Shown here in pieces: positions 1 to 14,600 of a stretch of DNA of 64,000 bases. The translations under genes were made by a program, and so were the position numbers. The notes under the pieces are model-generated. The model was not told the DNA's origin and did not search any database. It saw only the letters and a program-made list of their open reading frames with translations. The stretch's first letter is position 1; every line of letters begins with the position of its first letter. Source of the DNA: Owenia fusiformis (lineage: Eukaryota; Annelida; Polychaeta; Sabellida; Oweniidae); the NCBI GenBank assembly GCA_903813345.2, contig CAIIXF020000009.1:23585759-23649758 (forward strand), given 5' to 3'.

Positions 1-2188
1 AGGCTTGAACGAAGCAATAAAATTACGTGAAACCTTTTGTGAAAATTCGAATGATTTTTCAAGAATCCTCTTTCAAAGTGTCACCAAAGTGCTCCCCGGG
101 AGTGGAAATTTCGTCTTGTGTAATCAAAATTATAGCGGGTGGTTTGAATTTTTGTTTGAGTTTATTGCTTACATCTATAAATTTAAAACCATATCGCCTA
201 ATCAAAAGCTACGTGCAGATTTATCGGGCGATCTATCATTATAAAAGGCTAAATATTGTGCAAAAACAGGAGTTGACACGCTTTCATTTGGAAATGAAAT
301 TTCCTACATAATCGTCGGCTCATGCTTTAAAGTCATGAAAACAAGGTGGAACACAAAACATTGACCCAATTACTGTCTATTTAGCATGGGATCACTAAGG
401 GAAATGTTATAAATGACTTAAATCGTTTACAATTAAGTTGTATTCCAAGACACTTATCAATTTAGAAATGCAAAATGTTCAATTTTGTTTTTCAATTATG
501 AAAAATGGCACCTGTAGAAAACGGCGTTTTCAAAATTATTTAAAACGGAGATATTTACTTATGTAACATTCATTGGCATGTGTCAGGGAGTAAATAAGAA
601 GAACATGCATTTGATTCTATGTCTTGTTCCCAAAGGAGTTTGTTAAGGAGCGGTATATCTTAACGTACTTTTATAATCCCGAACTCAAACATTTCGAATA
701 CTTATTTCGAGAACGCTTTGTTGAGAATGGATTCGAGATGTACTCAAAATTAATACGTTAAAATGTGTATTACCATCTTAATAACCACCTCACAAATTAT
801 TTTGGAAATCAAAGATGTACGATTTTTGAGATTTTTATTTTCGAATGTTGACTTACTTACTTGGCTTGACTGTAAAGAGAAATTCGCACTTTTGTGTCTC
901 GCAAAATGACGTGTGCGCGAGTAAATCGAATTTTACGAAGGATGGGTGCGCGAGTCTAACATATTTATATTCATTTTAAACAATTCTGCAAGCTAAGGCA
1001 GAATACAACTCACGTGACATTTGTTTTTGTCATCTTAAAGTAGAAAAAGAGAAACAATGTTCGCGTTGGTGGAAGTCTAGGAGGCCTGCTATTTAGAGCA
1101 CATAAAACAATAAGAGGTAATATGTAAATGAACTACACGCTCATATAGGCATACAAACAAGTCTTTAAGTTAGCCTTTCTTACATGAGAAATTCAACGAT
1201 TACTCATAATAATGTCAAAACATAATTCAGTTCAGAAGTTATACATAATAAAATAAAATTGACTAGTGCATCATTTTCTTATTTATTTACAAGCATTTCT
1301 AACGCATAAACAAAATGAGGCCTTTACCTTGGCACGTTTGTTGCACTTTATTTTATTCAAATAGCATACTTTAAAATATTATATTTATATTTATATCATA
1401 ATACAAATCTGTTATATTGGAGACTTATTTTATGCAATACGAATTATTACTCTTAGAATTTCATTCATGAACATAAGATTTTTAAATGGTATCTTGTATG
1501 ACAATATGTTGGCAAGTTGGCCTCCAACCTGACATATTTGATTGACCTTTATCACAGGTCAAGGTACTAATGAGATGAAATCTATGTTCATCTGTGAAAA
1601 AGTTTAATTAATTTTTATCATTTGTCCTTGATACTAATCTCATATATATTATATGAAATAAATCACTCTGAACGCTAATTAGTGGAGGTTTTGTTATATT
1701 ATGAATAGAAGGAAATTGGTTGAAAGGTTGAACAAATGCTACCATATTACGAAAGGGTTTGTAGCAAAAAAGGAACTACAGAAACACATACCATTAACAC
1801 AAGTGTTTAAAACGTGAATGGTGAAGTGTTTCAAAAACATGGAGGTTTGATTACTGAATGCACACAGGCCACAGGGTCTCTGCTATCATTTCAGAAAAAC
1901 AAAAATGGCAACATTCACTGATCAAATATATATTTATTTCCAATGACATGTATAAAAATATTAAAGATTAAAAATGCAGAAACTGCTAGCCTATAATGCC
2001 ACTGGCGCTAGGCAGCAGTACCATACTTGTATATTCTTCAATAATGTCATAAATAAATGAATATATATATAAAAAAAACATAATTTATAGTTGTAGTAAG
2101 AGGCCAATTCTCTAGAAAATGACATAAGTTTTATATTATTTGCGATAGTTTACCATCGCGTGTAAATGATCCAAAATGTAAATTAACA
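1..2188. other. Intergenic, no gene recognised
   Basis: AT-rich DNA beyond the 3' end of gene A. Short open frames at its left edge (5-311) have no splice-site context, no domain and no recognisable composition, so I do not call them. I see no tandem repeat or clear terminal inverted repeat here. Confidence 0.5.
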
Positions 2189-2194
2189 TTTATT
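2189..2194 (-). terminator. Polyadenylation signal of gene A
   Basis: The plus strand reads TTTATT, that is AATAAA on the minus strand, about 30 nt beyond the TAA stop of gene A. This is the first canonical hexamer after the stop. It would give a very short 3' UTR. Further AATAAA copies exist lower in the window (around 2050) and could be used instead. Confidence 0.45.
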
Positions 2195-2224
2195 CCGAAA
2201 AAATATAGTTCGTATTTATCAAGC

Positions 2225-2679
2225 TTAATAGTCTTCTTTGGGATATGTTGGACTCCGCTGTGTTGATTGCTTAGGCCGTGCTAGTTGTTTATTCATCATA
2301 TCAATCGGCCAGTCCTCTGCATAAAAGCCATTGTTATACCTAACATTGCTTCTTTCTACGGCCTGAAATATATTCCATAATACGTTATTGGGTTGCACCA
2401 TTGGCTTTCGTGGCATTATTTTTAAGAATGTATTCGTACTTGGCATCATATAGTCGTTGATGTGTATATTGAATTCGAACTAACCTGAGTTTTGATGCTT
2501 GTCAAATATCCAACAACTCTTCTCGCTTCATCAATTGTAGATTGTGTATCGCAATATAACGGGTTCACAGTCTGAACCATGTTCAGATCACTTTCACTCC
2601 GCCTTCTTTGTTGTTTACTAATTCTTTGAATATGTCTTCCTATAACCTTCATTTGCCATTCTTCGACGGGCGTAGTTTT
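2225..2679 (-). CDS. Gene A exons 83-84: cytoplasmic tail with NPxY motif
   Basis: Exons 2485-2679 and 2225-2362, phase 0 junctions, ending at TAA; with the last residues before the intron the tail is about 116 aa. It contains RRRSES (basic, a possible PKA-type phosphosite) and MVQTVNPLYCDTQ: NPLY at residues 5166-5169 fits NPxY, the PTB/clathrin-adaptor motif of LDL-receptor-family tails. The C-terminus is TYPKEDY. The intron before it (2680-3514) is filled by a tandem repeat. Confidence 0.75.
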
Positions 2680-5600
2680 CTGTCAGAATTCAGCAAAAAT
2701 CAATTTGTTAAAATTAATTAGAAAATCAGAAACTCCACGGAGTAGCAAATCCCACCGAACAAAACATATTTTGATAATTAGTGGCCATCTTGAAAAATTC
2801 TTCTTGCACAGAACATACCAACATATGCTATTTGAGTTATCAAAGACTATGTTTTTTTCCCAAATATGGCTGCCATTTTGAAATTCAGCTGCCATCTTGA
2901 AACGTTCTTCTTGAGCAGAACTCTTTGTCCCTATAGGTAGCAGAACATAAAATTTGAAACAAATCTGTCGACTGGTATTTGAGTCAGCACATAATATTTG
3001 AACCAATATTTTGATTTATCAAAGATAACATTTTTAACAAAAAATGGTGGCCATTTAGAAATTCATCTGTCATCTTGAAAATTTCCTCTCCAGATTTCCC
3101 TTTTCCGAGGCATCAGCATATAAAATTAACTTGATACATCCATTGATATTTCAGTTATCAAAGATTATCTTCGGCAGGCATTTTGAAATTTAACTAGGTA
3201 GGTATCAACATAGGTAGGTATCAACATATAACATTTGGTTCATATCCGTCCACTGGTATTTGATTATTAAAGATTGTGTTTTTTATGAAAAATGGTGGCC
3301 ATTTTGAAATTCAATAGCAATCTTAAAAATGTCTTCTTTAGCAGAGCTCCTTGTCCCTTTTAATCAACGGACGAACGGACGTCTTTTCTATGTCCTCCTC
3401 GGACTTCGTTCGGTGGGATAACAAGGGATAAATATCCTTGTTGATTACATACATTAAAGAAGCCATCTGTTTTGATGCTTTTACGAAGACTAGAAGACTT
3501 ATTTCAACATTTACCTTTTTGATCCGTTTCTTCACCAAGCACAGAACAATCGGAATGGCAATAAAGGCAAGTAACACTGAAATTGCGACAATGAGCCAGA
3601 CCCACCAGGGGTAGTCGGAACAAGACGATTTCGGATCGCAGTAGCAAATAAAGGAGCCTACATTATCAATACAGGTGTAGCCAGGTCTACAGGGTGAAGA
3701 CAAACACTCATTTATTTCATTTTCACAATAATCACCATTGTATCCTAGAAACAGAAATACAGTAGTTATACATTTAAATCAATGAGATAATTATATTGTA
3801 AAATAAAAGGAACAGGATATTCTTTTAAACAAGTTTTATACTCCAGGCTGTACGTACATTACTACATAATGTGCAAGTTAGATTCTAATGTTAACTTCAC
3901 CTTGCAAACATGTGCATTTGTAGCCTTGGAAACCATTACTTCGGACAATGCTCTTGCAGTCTGTATCGTTCACCTCATCTCCATTACATGTACCTCCATG
4001 TTGACACTTGTTTTCCAACACATGAATATGTATATTGACAACATCAGAAAATGCTCGCTCCTGGTCATAAACCATCACCTGTATCAATTCAGTTCCATAT
4101 TCATTCCTCTTGGGAGTATAGGTCAATGGTTGAAACAACCACTGCATTTTGTCAACTGGCAAAGCTAACCGTGGAAAATCACAGGGAAACTGTATGTGTT
4201 TTTCTACGTCATGAAATACCTGGAGCCACTTTTGAGACCTCTGACTATACGGTAAACTACAGTTTTGGAATTCGAAGAAAACTTTTTTTATGGAGTCGGA
4301 TTTTTGGATTGTACCATTGGTATTGTTAACAATGGAAAATGTTAAGTCGTCGTTTAAGTCGTAATCGTATGCTCCAATAAGAAGACGTAGTGGGTCAAAT
4401 CGAGGTTCTGTCCATTCAGTCATCTGTTCCACTGTGACATCGATCCCATATGTCCGATAAGGGGCCTTATAATCTCCCTTGTGACCTAGGAAAGCTACAG
4501 GGTTGTCGTTAACAGGAGTTACTTCAATAATTAGACTTTGGGTTGAAGAAAGCGCAATCTCCCCGTCTGTTCTGTTCTCCACTACTTCTAATTCAATCAC
4601 ATAGTTACCATTGCAATAAGGACAAGGTTGGTAAGTCAGTAGGCCTTCTGGCGTAAGTGCTGCACGTCGCGAGTCAAACGTTTCATCATTAACAATCAAA
4701 AACACGAACGGATCCGCTTCCTCATCAACTGCTACCAATTGAAATTCCAACTTGGCACTATTTTCTTTTATTTTAAGTTTGTTAGTAGAAGTAATATGAG
4801 GGGCTGTATTGATAAATACGTTCGATACTTCAGTTAGGGCAAATTGTATCTGTCCATTGTACTGACTTATTCTTTGTAGCTGTTTCATTGGACCAGGGCT
4901 ATTTTTAACTGGGGGTAACGAACACACAGATATTTTTATGTCTCCTTGTTTTCCCAAGGTTCTATCAGACGCTTGTCCATGCTCACAATATTTCTCTGCT
5001 TTCATCCACTTACTTAGATCTAGAACAAATACATTTAAAATCAAAGATGGCATTTACCTCTAATTGATTGTAGATGAGATCTCGCCAATCCTATTATTTA
5101 CATTTGTATGTATTAGGAGTGTGTTTTAGATGGAAGTTAGTTAGAAGGCTTATGAAAAAAAACAATTTGAAATCATTTTAATAATCCTCACCTGAGTGCC
5201 AGAACAATAAAGTAAGGTTGCTTGATGAGAAGTTTATATCAGAGGTTGACAATGCAATTGTAAGTGAACCATCTAGTGCCTCTCCTATACTGTTGACGAA
5301 GAAACTTACTCCACTCCACGATCCTAGTCTATTTAGAAACAATGATTGATTCTAGTGTAATGAATGCATCTTATATATTCCGCATTATATAAAGGACGAT
5401 TCTCGGTTTGGAGAACGAAGTTCATCAATCTAAATGAGCATTATCCCTGCTTCGGACAAATTTGATTTTTTTACATAATATAGATTTGAATGTTTTCTTT
5501 TGAATAGTCATAATTTAATTTGGGTAATATTTCTAGATTTTTCGCAAAAAAAATATTAGCGCAGTACACTGATGAGCTTCTTTCCCCAAATCGAGACTTG

Positions 5601-8600
5601 TATTTTATTGAATCTGTCTAATTGAGTGTTATCCCTGCTTCAGACCAATTTGTTATTATAACATCTTGTAGATTTAAATGTCCTCTTTTGAATATTCATA
5701 GTTTAATTTGGGTAATATTTCTATATTTTTCATGAAAAAAATTATTAGCTCAGGAGACTGTTCTCCAAACCGAGAATCGTCCTTTACAACCAGAAAGAAG
5801 TGTCAAAGATAAAACAAAACAATTAAAAACGGTAGTACTTTTCTTTTCACCAACCTTTCTAAATTACAATCAGATGTAAAGATGCATACCTGTGCCTAAG
5901 TTGTCGATCTGTTTGATCAGTTGTACTTTCAGGATCAACAATATATGGTTTGAATTTTACTGATGCATCAGATACATATGTCTCCTTTACGTCTGTGTCT
6001 GCTAATGTTCCGCATGCTAATGTTTTTCCATTGTTGAGACCACCACGTGCATATACATGTACATGGATTGTTGTTTCTGAATTCGCAATTAATAGTTTAC
6101 ATCCCTCATTTGCAGGTTTAATGATATCAGTAGACCTAAGAATGAGTGCCGTTGAAGAAGCGACGATATTGCAAATATCACCTGGTTGGCACTTTTCTAG
6201 GCTGCTGTAAAGTAATCTAAAAACACCAGATTTTGCAAATGAAATCTCTATTTCAATTTGTATCTCCTATGTCTCTGGTAGTTATTCCGTGACACCGAGA
6301 TACACACATGTTCTCTGTAAATTAACTCAAGCTCTAACCCAGGACCAAACAAAATATACATGGAAACTATAAAAGGTTTAGTGATTGGCCATCTTACAAC
6401 TTGAAATACATGAGAAGCGTGTAATATAAAATACTATTAAAACATGTGATTACTTTTGGTATAATTTGGCGTAACGGCGTGATTGCTCATTCGATTATGT
6501 AATCAAAACCCTAATCGTTGTGAATGAATGAAATCTCTTTAAGATATACCTTCCAGGTTCCATATGGAATGTATTGCTAATAGGTCGTTTAGTGTCATAT
6601 ACTTGTCGAGCATCTGAAATATTCACAATACCATAAGGTTCCATAATTATATGACCCTCTTCAACTTTAACTTTTCCACTTTCAAACTTGCCAGCACGGT
6701 CAATTTCTTTCGCTGCAATTTGTAGCTTTGGTATGATATCATCAGCTGTCCAGGGATTCGAACCAACGACGTAATCTGAAATGCACATGCAATCAGTCTA
6801 CATCAGCATTCTATTTATCAATGTATATAGACACTTAGAATTTCATTTGATGGGTCAATTGTTAAAAACGTTTATGGCATGTCTTTGGAAAATCAAAATT
6901 CACTGCCGTCTCGGTTTACTTACATATAACCTGGTCATTTGCTTCTTGTGTTATTTCGTTTAACCAGTTAATACCAGTTCCATCTTGATCTTGGCATACG
7001 GTGACATCTCTGATAATGATTTGGTTTTGATATGGTCTCCTACACGTGGCATTGACTATTGTAAGACCACTTATATTCTTGGGTAAATAGACGAGCACAC
7101 CTTTATAACGGGAAAGAATATAACTATCATCAACCTTAATCAGAACGTAAAAGTAAGAAGTGTATCTTTAAATTGGAATGGCCCTTGGTGTTCTGGTCTT
7201 GGATTGGGATATTAGTTCTTTTTCTCTCTAGGTTCCATTACAATTTTTGATCCCTTCCCTTTGGCACTTGTGCTAAGATATTTCTTGAAATTATTATCTG
7301 TAATCGAAGAAGAAGCTCTGACTATGATATACATATGCTTAAACAAGCATCCTACCGAGAGAAGCGTTGATTGTTTTTCCACCAGCGCCATTTGTAACTC
7401 TGAGAGTGATGAAATATGTACTATTATCATGAAGAATTCCACCCAGATCGTCACTTATGCCCATCCTTTGTAAACCAACAGAGCGATATGGCTGTATATC
7501 TGTGGTAAACGGATTTCTACCAATCCCCCATTCAAACTCGGCTATCTGCAAACATGTTTGAAATAGATACCACCATCGAACAGTGTTCATAGTAAGAGTA
7601 TATGCTATCATGATTCTATCAAAGATCATACACCAAAATGTTTATTCAAAATGATGATCTGACATGTTTACAAGTTCCCCTTGTCTTTGGACCCTAGAAT
7701 CAAATGTTTCAGGTTATTGTATTTAGACATGTATTGCCATTAACCCCTCTCTAATAATAGATTAATGTGAATAAATACCTGGCTTTCTTTGTCATAGGCA
7801 TCCCATCTTGCAGCTATGTATTTATCCTGTCCCTGTCTGTAAACTTTATTCATATTCGAGACAGATACATCGACATGATACAGAATGTCTATGATAGGAT
7901 CGCTTGTGTCTATGGTTACTCCATTTGATGTTGATGTTACAGATATGCCAGATCCTATAAAGGTTGATAGCTTGAACACTAACAAAGCGATGCTAATGAT
8001 TTACGATTCATATGAATCATTTGTTGTAAAAGTATAACTTGATATGTTTTATTTCATGTGTCGGATGCAAACGGCTTTATGAATCTATTTTTCTAATTTT
8101 GTAATAAGGATGATCATATATTTTAAGAGAAAAATTCACAAGTTTCACAATGTGCCAAATGCTAACCTGTTATTCCTTTTACATGTACGAAATAGGTGGC
8201 TGCCATAATGCCAGTTGCGTTGGTGCTTGAAACGTTAACGCGTTGGTAATCTGGTAGATCCAGTCCATCTAAGGTCACTTGGTACAATTTTGTTGCTGCC
8301 TTACAACCTTGGTCACAATATAATCTACTACAGAGAGACGTGCATGGAAGGCAATTGACTCCGATAGGTTTGTAAGCAACGACATCTGTGTCTGTTTTAG
8401 TTGTTCCAAGTCCAGCTTCAAACGTGAATAAAGGAGACCCCATATTCTTAAAAGGTGCTCCAAAATTACAATCAGAGGGCTTAGAACGTGGAACACTAAA
8501 ATAAATGAAAGTAAATAGGTATAAACATCTTTAATTTATTGTTATGCACGTACTTGATAATTATTCCGTTTCATAATACACATTCAATGAGACTCACCTG

Positions 8601-11600
8601 ATGAATTTAAAGTATGCAGCTGACTTTGGTCTGTTGAAAGGGTCAAATATATCAGGATAATAATGCTCTTTAGTTCTCACACCCAAACTTATAAGACCCG
8701 GCTTTTTTATAACAGGGACACCGTAAACCAATGCAATGATCTTGCCATCCACGGCCAGTTCTATAGCATTGGACTCCTGAAATATCGTTCACAGAGTAGA
8801 AACATGTTTATTTCTTATCGAAATGATTGTTTAAAAGGCAACATCCAATCTAAAAATCATTCAACATTACCATTTGTAACTGGAGTGTATATGTGTGTGA
8901 CGATTTAGAGGGATCAAACTGCAATTGTACAATCTCATTGTTTGGCGTTCGTGAACCATTTTCCCAACTGCACAAAAGGACTGCATAGCTGAGATTACCA
9001 TACACAGCTAAAGTGGAATACAAGTGATTATGCTGTATTCTATTCACTACAGCTAAAATGTTATAAAGACGTTACGTATTTATAACAAAATGGACTTTCG
9101 TCAGAGGATTTCTTTATTTTCATAGTTTTCACAAAGAAGGAGGTCGAGCATACATGTCATAGTAGTGCTAATACTGTCTACAATTATCTTTATGATGAAG
9201 AGTAATAGCTAAGTTAAGTTAAGTATGTAGAAGGAATGCTTTTTCAGATTTGGATTGTTTTCCAAGTAACTGGTTATTTCTTAATGTTTTCTAATGTTAT
9301 GTGATGCACTTTGGTTTCCTCTATGGTACTTCTCATATTCAATGTTTTATATACCTGTGTGCACCTGAAACCCACACGAATTTTGAGATGAAGCACTTGC
9401 TGAACCATTATATGTATCGCCATCTAAAGGCAATGTTCCCACCTTGAGATCAGAAGTTGAACTGTGAGCAGGTGGAGAAGATGTTGAACTTGTAGTGTAC
9501 TTATCATTATTCGTTACTAAAATGTTGACAAAAACAAGAACGATAAGGACATGCTATGCTATATTCAAGATAATATAAATTTCAATATGTTACGTCCGTT
9601 AATATATGCACTTAGATACTTTTCTTAGTATTACTAGTTATACATGCATCTTATCCCTTTCATTCATTGTAAATCAATATAATTATATACATTTATATCA
9701 TAATGTAAAACAGTGACGAAAAAAAAATTATTTACAATAAATACATGTTTCAAATAGTTATTCAATATTATATATTTTAGTATACCGTTTATGTACTCAG
9801 ACATATCCACATCGAGATCTACAAAAACTCCACGTGGTCCATCTCTAAGAACCACACTTGTTACACTGTACTCATGGAGATCACTGGCTTGAATTACAAA
9901 CTAAAACACAGAGACAAACCTGTCTTTTAAACTACTTATCGTCTATGTCGAGGGCATTATATTACGGTGTGGGATCTATACCTTCAAAGTATGGGAAAAA
10001 ATAAAATAAATCACGTAATGCAATGTTCAAATCAATCATTCTTCTATGGATTTTTTGGGAAATAGTTCTAATCATGATCAATTTGCAGACATTCTGCACT
10101 TCGAAAGCCTTTCTATCATAACTTTTTTTACCACATTTACACAATGGCTTCTGATAAAAAATATTTTGGATACTCTTGATAACGGTTGAATTTTTTATCT
10201 TCTATTTCTAAAAAGCATCCCGAATTTTTCTTAGTAAAGTGCTGTACCTTCTGTTTAAGTCCTGCTACAGATTAATAATAGTTCAATATTTTGTAAAATT
10301 CATATACATAAAAAATAAAGTATTTCAATGTTATCACAGGGTGGTCAACAATAAAATGAACCCCTGAACGGACCATATTTCCCTTATTACCTGCAAGAAT
10401 CCTTTCACATTTTCACATGTTGTAAAGGAAGGTTTAAAATTTTGTTGGTACTATACATTTTCTTTGTCTTGAAATTTGCAGATATTATAAGCTCTAATCA
10501 ATTATCACTGAAAATGGATAAAATGTGGTTTTCAACATCCACGATTCTTCACATTTTAGCACCCCCCCCCCCTTGACAATTATTTTAGTTGCAGTATTGA
10601 AGAACTAATATTTTTTTGATTGTTTGGTTTTGAATTACTCGCAATGATATTGTGATCTGTTGTGTTATTGGGAAATATATTTCTAAATTGCCTAAGGTGA
10701 AAATTTTCTCTAGTGAAATCGCAACATTTCCATATACATGTATATGATGAAATGTCAATATCCTCATCAATCATGGGCCACTTTTAATGAGCATGGCTCA
10801 AAACATTGAATTTTAAAGTTTCTTTTTATTTTCTAAAATTATTTGATTAAGGCCTCTCAGATTCCTGGTCATAGGGGCAGCTTTTGCCCCCTCTAACCGT
10901 TTGTGGAGGTAACATGCCCCTTACACTCTAAAAAATTATTACTTTGATTTCCTTATATTGAGAAATTGTACGACTCATTTTAAGTAAAAAATTACTTAAA
11001 TAATCTTGAACTACTGAATAATTTTTAAGTAATTTTTTTAAGTAATTCATTTATGGAGAATTTACTAATGCAAGGAGAGAAATTGAAATACTTACTGTAG
11101 TAATTGTAATACTCATTTACATAATTAAGCAATTAAAAAACTCAAAATGACAATATAAGTTCAACCTAAGTAAAATGAAGTAAAACTAAGTATTTAACTT
11201 TAAGTAATTTTTATACTTGGGAAATACTTGGGAAATACTCATTAGTAATTCATTTTTAAGAGTGTAATTGTTGAACGGTTAAAACTGCTTCAAAATGATC
11301 AATGGAAGTGTGAAATGTGTTTTCTGCTCAAATAGTGTACCATTTGTCATACAATATGGTTTTAAATTTGTATCTCTAACTAAAAGCTATTTAAAGATCA
11401 TCCAATGTGTTTCAACAATTTCCGTAAATCACATTGGTAAAACTTTGCACAATATCTAATTTTCAGGCAAGTTTGTTTAAGTATTGCAATTTCTTCAAAA
11501 TTTAAGATTGAGAATAAACTATGGCATCAACACAAATTGTAGACCCTTTCTACAACATGTCATAATATGAGCATATTCGTGCAAATATTAAGGAAAATAT

Positions 11601-14600
11601 AGCCTGTTGTAGGGGTTCACCTTTTTGGACCACCCTGTACGTATATATTTGAGTGACTTTTGTACTAAACGTTTTTACAAAAAGCGATATATACAGCAAC
11701 ACTACACTAATTTTCATATTATTATCATACCTCATATTTTCCAGACACAACCTCTATACCTCTATCAACCGCACCTGCTAACATCCGTCTGATTTTAACA
11801 TCGGGAACAATAGATAATTCGAATCCCGTTTCAATCGATGTTGACTTGAAAGCAAAAAACGCAGCATTGATACCCGGGCATTGATATGAACTCTGTGTAC
11901 AATAAAATCATTGACTCAACTTGATGAGTAATTAGGAATGTTACAATAATATTTTTACCTGAAACTTATGATGCATAATGTTCGAATCTGAACCCCAAAC
12001 TCCTAGATGGTGGATATAATGCCATGTTGTCATTGTGAGCTCCAGAATATTTTCAGGGCACACATCTTTAACGGATGGGTTTAGCTGAGAAAAGAAGGAT
12101 CCTGAAAAAGAAAAATTCAACAAGCTTTTCCTTATATCACGATCAATCTCTCTAGCTACCCATGCAGGAGAATGAGGGTACTGGGTTTGATGATTGATAA
12201 TTTGCAACAAGAAAGATTCTCACCTTGTATCATTTTTGTTGATGTCTGGTATTCAATGTCAGAGTCAAACCTGAGTCCATCCTTTATAGTCCCAGGTAGA
12301 GGAATATATTGTTCTATTAGGATAGGCCTAGAAAAATCAGATGCTACAAGTCCAGCACAGTTTGTGGCCTCAAATTTTACATAGTACGGACGATCTCCCT
12401 ACAACAGAACATCTTCATGACAATAAATACAAGTGCTCCTCGTTGATAATGAATTCATTTAAAGCAAATGGGGTAAAGACAACACGTTACCTTGAGATAA
12501 AGTTGATAGAATGTATACTTTGTTAAATTAGAATTTAACGTAATTTGCTCTGTTATCGCATCTGTAGTGGAAATATCCTGGTTTGTCCCATCACATACAA
12601 TGCCTTCATGCAAGGTCAACTTGTAGTTTTCTATATAAGATTCTGGATCGCTATATCCTGTCCACTCAACAGCGAGTCTGTCAGCCCATTTCTCAAACAT
12701 AATTCCCTGTACCTATATTGCGATAAAGTCGTGTGGTTGGTCGTTTACATGAATAATTTCGAATCAACAAACCCAGAACATGTACAATAAATAAATAAAG
12801 TTAAAGGTAAGTAAATATATCTTTATACACTATAATTGTCATTTGCCGACATATTTTAATGAAACTTGCATATTTGGGTAACAAATATAACATGCACTTT
12901 GAGTATTACAAAATAATTATTCTGTGCTATATTTCATATATTTCATCATACACACCAATTCATTGGCTGGTCCAACTTGAATAGTACCAGACAAAGGAGC
13001 AGTTGTATCTACTAATACTATCTTGGACACCATGGAACATATAGATGATTCATCAGTTGCTATGACCACCACTAAATATGATGACCCATGGACCATTTTC
13101 AGACCAGTTTGCTTAATAGTAGAATCTTGCAGCACATTTGACATTGGCTGGATATCAAATGCCTTAAGATGAAGATCATTTTCTCTCATTCTATGTTCAT
13201 ACAGTTGCTACAACGAGAATGAACATAGCATTAAGTATACACTTAAAGGTGACCTAATTTGATTAAAAAGAGAAATTATTTCTAAAATTCAGCATTCAGC
13301 AAATTCATTTAATACGAACGTCTCCAATTTTTCTTCAACGACTGACTTTGTATGACTATGTATAATCGTTAAGGGTATTTACATACCAATTGTTCACATG
13401 TCAAATTATCCACTGCAGAAAGGTTAGATGAAATTCCCCACTGATAGAACATTACGGGCATGCCAAATTTAAAACCTTGCCACGAGAATGAAATTTCAGA
13501 ATCAGATGGTATACAACTGAAATAATAAAAATAAAAAATTTCATGAACGAATATATATATATTTACGCCAGATGCTAAAGGTTATATGACATTATTTGAG
13601 TTCAAATGAAATACCTGCAGCGCTAAAATCTGGAGACCAATTTAAATAAAGGTCCAAACATTTACATATCGTAGGCTTATATAAAGAAATCTTTAGCGTT
13701 ACTCAGCCAATTTCAGTTCGCCATGTTTAACGACTGTTCCTCCAAATCCTACTCTGATTCCATTGGATGTCTGGCTGCGCACAGCTCCAGACCAACTGGT
13801 AGCTTTTACCGTGATAAAGTAGTGGGCTGTTTGTGGTATCAGATTTAGACTTGTAAAGTGCCACGTTTGATTTAGACCTGCATTAACAAATGGGTAGATA
13901 TTTGCTCTTGTTTTAGGATAACGACGATCTGTCCCGACGGCGACTTCATAGCTATGTATTCGTTGATTGTCTCCAATATGAGGATTCAGGTCCGGATTAC
14001 CTGAAAGCAATATAGTATATACAAAGTAGGTTAAATTCGTGATATGCAAAGTTGGTCAAAATGCCACGAAGACGTTGTAACAAGGGAGGTAAACTGAAGT
14101 TTGGATTTCCTAAATACTTGAGAATATTCAGGTTCCGTATGTGCCTCCTCTTGCGCTCAATCTCGGGATCGTACAAACATATTATTTAAAACAAGCCTAT
14201 TGTTTGCAGTTTTACTTCATTCGAATTTAAAAATACAGAAGTCGAATGCCATTTAAATTGACAAATGACTATAAATTGTTATTACCATTAATGAGATCCG
14301 GCCTGGTTTCTCTATCTTTACCAAATGCATCCCAATTTCCCCAAAGCTGAGTCACAGATGGTTGTACATCAAAGTCAACACCAAAAACAGGACCATCCCG
14401 CACAACCCCAGGCATAAGAGGTTCTTGTTTTATAGTAATACCATCTGACCGCACTGTCTGTGTGAAACCCAATGAGTTGGTACCTTGGACCACCACGAAG
14501 AATTCTTCTCCGTCTCTTAGATTAAGTCCATCGTATACACCATATGTCTGCCCTTTAAAAGTTCATCTAGTGAGACATTGTTTTCAAACAGTTAAACATT

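Noticed and set aside
5-311. Two overlapping plus-strand frames as a 5' partial gene
   Set aside because: No domain, no splice context, composition like flanking AT-rich DNA.
10561-10572. Poly-C runs (here, and G run near 17368) as G-quadruplex or regulatory sites
   Set aside because: Single homopolymer tracts without the spaced G-run pattern; likely slippage inside transposable elements.
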